Assembly: GCA_023389275.1 (NCBI GenBank)
Contig: JAEWEN010000080.1
Location: forward strand, 1 to 6,257
Source: Bacillota bacterium
GTDB lineage: Bacteria > Bacillota > Clostridia > Clostridiales > Caloramatoraceae
DNA length: 6,257 nt
Direction: 5' to 3'
The translations under genes and the position numbers were made by a program. This document shows positions 1 through 4,917 of the stretch, piece after piece. Position 1 is the first letter of the stretch, and each line of letters starts with the position of its first letter. The notes beneath the pieces were generated by a model. That model saw only the letters and a list, made by a program, of their open reading frames with translations. It was not told where the DNA came from and ran no database searches.

Positions 1-169
1 GCCATAGGTTGTCCATTGCCGACTCTGTTTCACGACACCATTTCATTTTAATACATACCCCTAAATTTCTAGGGCAAAATCTACACATACAATCTCTAAG
101 ATCTCCTTCGCATCTTTTCTCTTCATAATCTAGACACTTTTTACAATTACTATTTATTATTTTACTCAC
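1..169 (-). CDS. Small cysteine-rich protein, unknown function (3' end cut off by window edge)
   Basis: This open frame of 56 codons starts at GTG 169 and is still open at base 1, so the C-terminus is missing. The start is supported by AAGGAG at 183-178, 8 nt upstream. The product has eight cysteines, at residues 9, 12, 20, 27, 29, 32, 39 and 45. They include a CxxC (9-12) and a CxCxxC cluster (27-32), followed by a CPRN turn and a WCRETES stretch near residues 44-50. It is hydrophilic and charged, with no signal peptide or membrane segment visible. The spacing suggests metal, zinc or Fe-S binding, but that is inference. It lies 54 bp downstream of thiI on the same strand, behind a terminator-like hairpin. 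I recall similar short Cys-rich proteins in clostridia only as hypothetical proteins. The coding call is fairly safe because the frame is open, the ribosome binding site is good and the cysteines are regularly patterned. The function is not known. Confidence 0.75.
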   Translation of the reverse strand, partial: MSKIINSNCKKCLDYEEKRCEGDLRDCMCRFCPRNLGVCIKMKWCRETESAMDNLW

Positions 170-177
170 TTTATTTA

Positions 178-183
178 CTCCTT
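178..183 (-). promoter_or_regulatory. Ribosome binding site fixing the GTG start of the Cys-rich gene
   Basis: AAGGAG reads on the minus strand from 183 to 178, with an 8-nt spacer to GTG 169. No ATG in this frame is comparably placed: the first in-frame ATG is codon 28, which would remove four of the eight cysteines. The site directly abuts the T-rich tail of the upstream hairpin. Confidence 0.7.
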
Positions 184-185
184 TT

Positions 186-216
186 AAAAATAGCATGAAA
201 ACAAAAGTTTTCATGC
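186..216 (-). terminator. Hairpin with T-rich tail after thiI
   Basis: A perfect 10-bp inverted repeat (GCATGAAAAC at 193-202, GTTTTCATGC at 207-216) encloses a 4-base loop (203-206). Read on the minus strand it begins 7 nt after the thiI stop and is followed by TATTTTT (192-186), as in an intrinsic terminator. On the plus strand no T-run follows, so it acts in the minus direction. Only four of the ten stem pairs are G-C, so termination may be partial. Read-through would supply the Cys-rich gene downstream. Confidence 0.65.
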
Positions 217-223
217 CTAAATA

Positions 224-1369
224 TTAAAGATTTATTATTTCTGAATTTTCCATTGCTTCTATTAGCATTTCCTCAATACCATCTATATTTTTCTCAGACT
301 CTTTAATATCATCAAGTCTTGGTTTAGTTTTTGGATGCTTTGGAACAAAAATAGTACAACAATCTTCATATGGAAGTATAGATGTTTCATATGTTCCTAT
401 TTCACGACTAATATCTACTATATCAGTTTTATCCATTCCAACTAAAGGTCTAAATACTGGCATTTCAACTGCATTATTTGTAACATACATACTCTCTAGT
501 GTTTGAGATGCAACCTGTCCTAAACTTTCTCCAGTAACTAAAGCCATAGCTCCTTCTTTTTTAGCTATCATTTCTGCTATCATCATCATATATCTTCTCA
601 TTATAATTGTTAGCTCATCATGTCTACATTTTTCTATAATATCCATTTGTATTTTAGTAAATGGAACTACATATAATTTCATTCCAGATGTATATTCTGA
701 AAGTATTTTTGCAAGATCTACTACCTTTTCCTTAGCTCTTTCACTTGTATAAGGATGGCTATGGAAATAAACTGATATTATTTCAAGACCTCTTTTACCC
801 ATCATATATCCAGCTACAGGACTATCTATTCCACCTGATAATAAAAGTGCACCTTTTCCTGCTGATGAGTATGGCATTCCTCCAGTTCCTTTTACTTCCT
901 TAGAAAATACATATGCCTTATCCCTTACTTCAACATGTACTACAACCTCTGGTTTGTGAACATCTACTGATATATTTTCTGTGTTTTGAAGTATTATGCC
1001 TCCAATTTTTCTTGATATCTCCATAGAATTTAAAGAAAAGTTTTTATCTCCTCTTTTACTTTCTACTTTAAATGTTTTTACACCATCTATAGATTTTATT
1101 TGGTTTACAGCTACCTCTCCAATAAGATCTATTTCTTTTTCAACTACATCTGCAACAGAAACAGATAAAACTCCAAAGGTTTTTCTTATAGATTCTATAT
1201 CTTCATCTTTATATCCCTCTATAAATATTCTTCCTGAATCTTTTCTTATATTTACTTCATTTCCTATTTTCTTTCTTATATTTTTTATAAGTAAATCTTC
1301 AAACTTTTTTCTATTTAATCCTTTTAAAGTTATTTCACTTGCAAACTTAACAAGTAGTACTTTATTCAT
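224..1369 (-). CDS. thiI: tRNA 4-thiouridine synthase ThiI, short form without rhodanese domain
   Basis: ThiI adenylates U8 of tRNA and replaces its oxygen with sulfur to make 4-thiouridine. In some bacteria it also feeds sulfur to thiamin thiazole synthesis. The 381-residue product has the usual order: an N-terminal ferredoxin-like region (about 1-60), a THUMP RNA-binding domain (about 60-165) and a PP-loop ATPase domain with SGGIDSPVA at 178-186. TGESLGQVASQT is at 279-290, and a conserved cysteine pair sits in EDCCTIF (337-338), where E. coli Cys344 lies. It ends about 100 residues before E. coli ThiI (482 aa), which carries a C-terminal rhodanese domain. The short form is normal in Firmicutes and is not a truncation. 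The ATG overlaps the stop of the upstream cysteine desulfurase by one base (TAATG). A strong AAGGAGG (1384-1378) lies 8 nt before it, inside the upstream gene. The two genes are therefore almost certainly co-transcribed and translationally coupled. Confidence 0.95.
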   Translation of the reverse strand: MNKVLLVKFASEITLKGLNRKKFEDLLIKNIRKKIGNEVNIRKDSGRIFIEGYKDEDIESIRKTFGVLSVSVADVVEKEIDLIGEVAVNQIKSIDGVKTFKVESKRGDKNFSLNSMEISRKIGGIILQNTENISVDVHKPEVVVHVEVRDKAYVFSKEVKGTGGMPYSSAGKGALLLSGGIDSPVAGYMMGKRGLEIISVYFHSHPYTSERAKEKVVDLAKILSEYTSGMKLYVVPFTKIQMDIIEKCRHDELTIIMRRYMMMIAEMIAKKEGAMALVTGESLGQVASQTLESMYVTNNAVEMPVFRPLVGMDKTDIVDISREIGTYETSILPYEDCCTIFVPKHPKTKPRLDDIKESEKNIDGIEEMLIEAMENSEIINL

Positions 1370-2511
1370 TACTTTATCCTCCTTAAAATTGGCAATATAC
1401 TCTTAATAGATTTTACTACATAATCTACTTCTTCAACAGTATTATTAGAAGAAAAACTAAATCTTATTGTACCATTTATATAATAATCACTTAAACCAAG
1501 ACTTGGTATAATATAGTTTTTCTCAGAAGCCTTTTTAGCTGAACAAGCAGATCCTGTTGATACATATATTTTATAATCCTCAAGAGCATGTAGGAGAACT
1601 TCTCCTCTAACCCCTCCAAAAGATACATTTAAAATATTATTAACATGATTTTCATCCTGTGGACTATTAATTACTATATCACTAATATCTTCTATACTTT
1701 TTATAAATCTTTCTTTTATTTGTTTTATTTTTTCACTTGTCTCATTAAATTTATTTAAAGCAATTTCTGCCGCAACTCCAAATCCTGATATGCCTGGAAC
1801 ATTTTCAGTTCCACTTCTTATATCCATTTCTTGTCCGCCACCTGATATTAAAGATCTTAAAACTAATCCTTTTTTAACATAAAGCGCTCCTACTCCTTTA
1901 GGTCCATGTATTTTATGAGCACTCATAGATAAAAGATCTACTCCCATATCCTTTACATTTAAATTAATTTTTCCAAGTGATTGAACCGCATCTACATGTA
2001 CTTTTGCCTTTTTACTTTTTTCTTTTACTATATTACATATTTCTTTTATAGGTTGAATAACACCTATTTCATTATTTACATGCATAATAGATACAAGTTT
2101 TGTATTATCCTTAATAGATTCTTTTAAAATATTTAAATCTACTATTCCTGTTTTTAAAATAGGAAGTACTGTAACTTCTATTCCCTCATTTTCCATTTCC
2201 TTTACGGTTTTTAACATACTTTTATGTTCTATACTAGAAGTTATTACATGATCTCCTTTTTTAACTAATCCTTTTATAGCTAAATTGTTAGATTCACTTC
2301 CCCCAGATGTAAATATAATCTCCTGTGAAGTAGCCCCTATTAATTTAGCTATCTTCTCACGAGATAACTTTATTTTTTTCTCAGCATCTATTCCTATTTT
2401 GTGAGCTGAAGATGGATTACCATAAATGTTTTCCATACAATCTACAACTTCTTCAATTACTTCTTTATAAGGTTTAGTTGTTGAACTGTTATCAAAATAT
2501 ACTACATTCAT
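1369..2511 (-). CDS. Cysteine desulfurase, NifS/IscS family, probable sulfur donor to ThiI
   Basis: This PLP enzyme converts L-cysteine to alanine and leaves a persulfide on its active-site cysteine. The 380-residue length is usual for class I NifS/IscS proteins. Visible hallmarks are DNSSTTKP near the N-terminus, GSES (71-74), His96 in SIEHKS (ring-stacking histidine), VDAVQ with Asp174 and Gln177, the PLP lysine Lys200 in SAHKIHGPKG, RSGTEN (232-237), and the catalytic loop STGSACSA with Cys323. The start at ATG 2511 has GGGAG at 2523-2519, 7 nt upstream. It is the first gene of the operon and runs into thiI with a one-base overlap. By position it corresponds to B. subtilis NifZ, the dedicated partner of rhodanese-less ThiI. 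The pairing rests on gene order; the sequence alone does not separate it from desulfurases serving Fe-S assembly. No scaffold gene (iscU/nifU) is adjacent, which favours a tRNA-thiolation role. Confidence 0.93.
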   Translation of the reverse strand: MNVVYFDNSSTTKPYKEVIEEVVDCMENIYGNPSSAHKIGIDAEKKIKLSREKIAKLIGATSQEIIFTSGGSESNNLAIKGLVKKGDHVITSSIEHKSMLKTVKEMENEGIEVTVLPILKTGIVDLNILKESIKDNTKLVSIMHVNNEIGVIQPIKEICNIVKEKSKKAKVHVDAVQSLGKINLNVKDMGVDLLSMSAHKIHGPKGVGALYVKKGLVLRSLISGGGQEMDIRSGTENVPGISGFGVAAEIALNKFNETSEKIKQIKERFIKSIEDISDIVINSPQDENHVNNILNVSFGGVRGEVLLHALEDYKIYVSTGSACSAKKASEKNYIIPSLGLSDYYINGTIRFSFSSNNTVEEVDYVVKSIKSILPILRRIK

Positions 2512-2534
2512 TTTCTCGCTCCCTACTCTACTCT

Positions 2535-2581
2535 TATATAATCACTTTTATCATTATAATTCAAAAAACTATTTTTTTGTA
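2535..2581 (-). promoter_or_regulatory. Candidate promoter for the desulfurase-thiI operon
   Basis: Two overlapping sigma-A-like possibilities are seen on the minus strand. One is TTGAAT (2564-2559), an 18-bp spacer and TATATA (2540-2535); it would start transcription only a few bases before the GGGAG ribosome site. The other is a perfect TATAAT (2558-2553) with a weak -35 (TACAAA, 2581-2576), giving a leader of about 35 nt. The region is so A/T-rich that chance matches are likely. A promoter is needed here because the operon begins with this gene, but the exact hexamers are uncertain. Confidence 0.4.
2562..2579. repeat. A/T-tract palindrome in the divergent promoter region
   Basis: CAAAAAA (2562-2568) and TTTTTTG (2573-2579) form 7-bp inverted arms around CTAT. 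The element lies between the divergent promoters and overlaps the upstream part of both minus-strand promoter candidates. It could be a curved A-tract element, an UP-like element for the plus-strand promoter, or an operator. Such palindromes also arise by chance in very A/T-rich intergenic DNA, so no function is assigned. Confidence 0.3.
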
Positions 2582-2589
2582 TGGTAATA

Positions 2590-2619
2590 TTGTTTTTTCT
2601 ACTTAATATTTATTATAAA
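2590..2619 (+). promoter_or_regulatory. Candidate promoter for iadA
   Basis: TTGTTT (2590-2595) is followed at 17-18 bp by TTATAA/TATAAA (2613-2619), a reasonable sigma-A pattern. It implies a start near 2626 and a leader of about 50 nt before ATG 2677, with AAGGAG at 2664-2669. The call comes from pattern only, in A/T-rich DNA. I see no clear sporulation-sigma consensus here. Confidence 0.4.
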
Positions 2620-2676
2620 CAATGGAGATACTAAATTCATTAATAAAATTTTACTAACTTTGTAAGGAGAATTTTT

Positions 2677-3819
2677 ATGTATCTTTTAAAAAATCTTAAT
2701 GTTTATTCACCTAAATTTATTGGAGAAAATGATGTTTTTATTGTTAATGAAAAAATAAATTTTATAGAAAAAAATATAACACTTCCTAAAAGTAATTTTC
2801 CACTACATGAGGATATAGACTGTACTGGTCTTATTGCAATACCTGGGTTAATAGATCTCCATGTTCATATAGCAGGAGCAGGAGGTGAAGGTGGATTTTC
2901 ATCAAGAACTCCTGAAATGCATGTAAACGACTTTTTCAAAAATGGTGTTACAACATGTGTTGGTCTACTTGGAACAGATGGAACAACTAGAAATATTGAA
3001 AATTTATATGCAAAATCTAAATCATTAGAAGAACAAGGCCTATCAACTTATTTATGGACAGGGTCATATGAAGTTCCAACACCTACTTTAACAGGGAGTA
3101 TAAGACGAGACGTTGTGTTTATAGATAAAGTAATAGGAGTTGGGGAAGTTGCTATTTCTGATCATAGAGGTAGCTATGCGTCTTTTAATGAGCTTACAAA
3201 AATGGTAGCAGAATCTAGAGTAGCTGGACTTATTAGTGGAAAATGTGGAATTACACATTTTCATTTAGGAGATGGTAAATCTATGCTTGATCCTATAGAA
3301 GAAATTATAGAAAGATCTGATATACCATATGAAAATATTCTTCCAACTCATATTAATAGAAACACGCCTTTGTTTAATGAATGTGTTAAGTATTGCAAAT
3401 CAGGGGGATATGTTGATATTACAACGGGAATAAAACCAAATAATGATGATGTAGTAGACCCTAGTATTGCATTTAAAACTCTTTTAGAAAATGGGTGCAG
3501 TCTTAAAAACATTACTATGAGCTCTGATGCTGGAGGAAGTATGCCTATATTTGATTCAAATGGACATTTAATAGAAATTTCTATTTCATCTCCTAGCACA
3601 AATATGGAGGTTGTATTAGACCTTATAAAGTCTAATGTAGATATTGAAACTGCTATTTCTCCACTTACTATAAATCCTGCCTCTCTTTTAAAGCTTCATA
3701 ATAAAGGACAAATTAAAGAAGGCTTCTCTGCTGACATACTACTTCTTGATAAAGATTTTAATATACACTCTGTTATTTCTAAAGGAAAATTTATTATTAA
3801 AAATTATAAAATTATTTAG
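2677..3819 (+). CDS. iadA: Isoaspartyl (beta-aspartyl) dipeptidase, IadA family, with Glu in place of the usual metal-bridging Lys
   Basis: IadA hydrolyses beta-linked Asp-X dipeptides, from damaged proteins or from cyanophycin breakdown (beta-Asp-Arg). It is a metal-dependent amidohydrolase, and this copy has no signal peptide, so it should be cytoplasmic. The 380-residue length is close to E. coli IadA (390). Matches to the E. coli protein include GLIDLHVH with metal ligands His62 and His64, Glu71 in GGEGG, SRTPE (76-80), GLLGTDGT, catalytic Tyr131 in TGSYEVP, SDHR with Arg164, FHLGD with His196, PTHINRN with His225 and Arg228, and SSDAGGS with Asp284. The E. coli segment VIGVKCAISDH carries the carboxylated bridging lysine (Lys162). 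Here it reads VIGVGEVAISDH, so Glu157 is the likely bridging ligand. AAGGAG (2664-2669) lies 7 nt before the ATG. No strong terminator separates it from cwlJ 61 bp downstream. The family call is firm, but substrate preference is not shown by sequence. Confidence 0.92.
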   Translation: MYLLKNLNVYSPKFIGENDVFIVNEKINFIEKNITLPKSNFPLHEDIDCTGLIAIPGLIDLHVHIAGAGGEGGFSSRTPEMHVNDFFKNGVTTCVGLLGTDGTTRNIENLYAKSKSLEEQGLSTYLWTGSYEVPTPTLTGSIRRDVVFIDKVIGVGEVAISDHRGSYASFNELTKMVAESRVAGLISGKCGITHFHLGDGKSMLDPIEEIIERSDIPYENILPTHINRNTPLFNECVKYCKSGGYVDITTGIKPNNDDVVDPSIAFKTLLENGCSLKNITMSSDAGGSMPIFDSNGHLIEISISSPSTNMEVVLDLIKSNVDIETAISPLTINPASLLKLHNKGQIKEGFSADILLLDKDFNIHSVISKGKFIIKNYKII

Positions 3820-3823
3820 TAAC

Positions 3824-3863
3824 ACTTTTATCTTTTTCTGTATATATTGGTAGAGATGAAAGT
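3824..3863 (+). other. Imperfect hairpin in the iadA-cwlJ gap
   Basis: ACTTTTATCT (3824-3833) can pair with AGATGAAAGT (3854-3863): nine Watson-Crick pairs plus one G-U, extendable by two weak pairs, with a loop of about 16-20 bases. It ends 5 nt before the cwlJ ribosome site. It is A/U-rich and followed only by TTT, so it would be a weak terminator at best. It could modulate read-through from iadA into cwlJ, or it may be chance. No clear promoter for cwlJ was found in this gap. Confidence 0.25.
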
Positions 3864-3868
3864 TTTAT

Positions 3869-3875
3869 GAGGTGA
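3869..3875 (+). promoter_or_regulatory. Ribosome binding site that fixes the cwlJ start at ATG 3881
   Basis: GAGGTGA (3869-3875) matches the anti-Shine-Dalgarno sequence well and stands 5 nt before ATG 3881. An in-frame GTG at 3872 lies inside this motif and has no ribosome site of its own, so it should not be used as the start. Confidence 0.75.
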
Positions 3876-3880
3876 AAAAC

Positions 3881-4324
3881 ATGCCCCTATCAGATAGAGA
3901 ACTTTTTGCAAGAATGATAAAGTGTGAGGCTGAAGGTGAAGGGGATACTGGAATGAAAGCAGTTGCAACTGTAATAATGAACAGAGTACATGTTCCAAAT
4001 GGGGAGTACCAAAGAGTTAATCAAGGTAATCTTAGAAAAGTACTTTTACAGCCTTATCAATTTACATGTGCATTAACCACAGTAAATGGAGAGCCAAACC
4101 CACAAAATATATGGAATATGTCACCTGATCAAATTCAATATGACATTGCTGATTGGGCACTTTCTGGTAATAAAGTTTATGGAGTAGAACAGTCACTTTG
4201 GTATTATAATCCGTTTAGTACAGAGTGTGCTGTATATTTTCCAAGAAACAAAACCGGAGTTATTGCAACCAGAATTGTTCAACACTGTTTCTATGACCCT
4301 ACGCCTAAGTATGCTACTACTTAA
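3881..4324 (+). CDS. cwlJ: Spore cortex-lytic cell wall hydrolase CwlJ
   Basis: CwlJ belongs to the SleB/CwlJ hydrolase family that degrades the modified peptidoglycan of the spore cortex during germination. In B. subtilis it sits in the coat and responds to Ca-dipicolinate. From ATG 3881 the product has 147 residues (B. subtilis CwlJ about 142). The whole protein is the hydrolase domain: CEAEGEG (15-21), where Glu16 aligns with the SleB catalytic glutamate; VATVIMNRV (28-36); LLQPYQF (55-61); SLWYYNP (105-111) followed by Cys116; and HCFYDPT (135-141). No signal peptide is present, as expected for a protein made in the mother cell and added to the coat from outside. gerQ follows after 15 bp, matching the B. 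subtilis cwlJ-gerQ operon order. Expression is presumably in the sporulating mother cell, but I could not identify a sigma-E or sigma-K promoter. The start at GTG 3872 would add three residues and is disfavoured. Confidence 0.92.
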   Translation: MPLSDRELFARMIKCEAEGEGDTGMKAVATVIMNRVHVPNGEYQRVNQGNLRKVLLQPYQFTCALTTVNGEPNPQNIWNMSPDQIQYDIADWALSGNKVYGVEQSLWYYNPFSTECAVYFPRNKTGVIATRIVQHCFYDPTPKYATT

Positions 4325-4339
4325 ATTTAGGAGGTTTGT

Positions 4340-4891
4340 ATGTCTATTAATAATAATTTTTTCCAAGACGAAATATTTGATACTGAAAGCTTTGAAAGCT
4401 CATATTATTTCCCACCTGTTTTTTCTTCTTCCGACGACTTAGAGACAACTGATATATTAGATGATTCAAATGATACTAGTTATTTAGATCTTGACAATGA
4501 CTTTACAATTGGTACAGATGTTTTAGAAAGTTTTAGAAATGATAATATGGATAACTCTAGTTTTGAACCAGAATTTCAAAGAATGGATGTAAGCGGAACT
4601 TTACCAGGCCTTGGTGTTAATCCTAATACATCTCAAGGTGAACCTGTATTCACAAATCCTGGATATATTCAAGCATACTTAAGATCACAAATAGGTAGAT
4701 TTGTTAGAGTAGAATTTTTACTTGGTACAAATCTTTTAGCAGATAAATCTGGTTTATTAAGAGAAGTAGGAATTAACTACATTGTTTTAGAGGATGCTTC
4801 AAGAGACTTAATTATGGCTGATTTATATTCTATAAAATTTGTTACAACATCAACTGCAGTAGAACCTGTTCCTATTCAACAACCTAGATAA
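4340..4891 (+). CDS. gerQ: Spore coat protein GerQ, with acidic lysine-free N-terminal region
   Basis: GerQ is a coat protein needed in B. subtilis for CwlJ to reach and stay in the spore coat, and hence for Ca-dipicolinate germination. The 183-residue length matches B. subtilis GerQ (181). The conserved GerQ domain lies at about 107-172: PGYIQAYLRSQIGRFVRVEF, then a variable loop, then VLEDASRDLIMADLYSIKFV, the typical form in which a spore phenotype residue stretch ends in a tyrosine/valine-rich strand. The N-terminal 80 residues are unusual: about 21 Asp/Glu against a single Arg, many Ser and Asn, and no lysine. The only lysines are 136 and 166, inside the domain. B. subtilis GerQ is cross-linked by transglutaminase Tgl through N-terminal lysines, which this protein lacks. 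The start is well fixed by AGGAGG (4329-4334), 5 nt upstream. The call rests on the domain pattern together with adjacency to cwlJ. Confidence 0.88.
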   Translation: MSINNNFFQDEIFDTESFESSYYFPPVFSSSDDLETTDILDDSNDTSYLDLDNDFTIGTDVLESFRNDNMDNSSFEPEFQRMDVSGTLPGLGVNPNTSQGEPVFTNPGYIQAYLRSQIGRFVRVEFLLGTNLLADKSGLLREVGINYIVLEDASRDLIMADLYSIKFVTTSTAVEPVPIQQPR

Positions 4892-4917
4892 AAAAAGAGG
4901 CTTTTAGCCTCTTTTTT
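4891..4917. terminator. Bidirectional intrinsic terminator between gerQ and lysA
   Basis: A 12-bp perfect inverted repeat (AAAAAAGAGGCT at 4891-4902, AGCCTCTTTTTT at 4906-4917) has a 3-base loop. The A-run/T-run flanks give a U-tail in both directions, so one hairpin ends the gerQ transcript (plus) and the lysA transcript (minus). It begins at the last base of the gerQ stop and contains two bases of the lysA stop (4918-4916). The genes are only 24 bp apart. Confidence 0.92.

Noticed and set aside
224..1369. ThiI looked about 100 residues short compared with E. coli
   Set aside because: The rhodanese-less form is the usual one in Firmicutes, and the frame ends cleanly before a hairpin, so it is not a truncated pseudogene.
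996..1406. 136-codon open frame on the plus strand opposite thiI
   Set aside because: It lies wholly antisense to well-conserved thiI and the end of the desulfurase, is rich in F/S/I/L as expected from A/T-rich antisense, and has no family resemblance.
3348..3599. 83-codon open frame on the minus strand inside iadA
   Set aside because: It is an antisense shadow of the conserved IadA metal-site region, with no motif.
3820..3880. Sporulation sigma-E/K promoter before cwlJ
   Set aside because: Expected from biology, but no convincing -35/-10 pair of either type was found in the gap; TATATT at 3843-3848 is too generic in this A/T-rich DNA.
4227..4442. 71-codon plus-strand frame spanning the end of cwlJ and start of gerQ
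   Set aside because: It overlaps two recognisable genes out of frame, and the AGGAGG within it is accounted for by gerQ.
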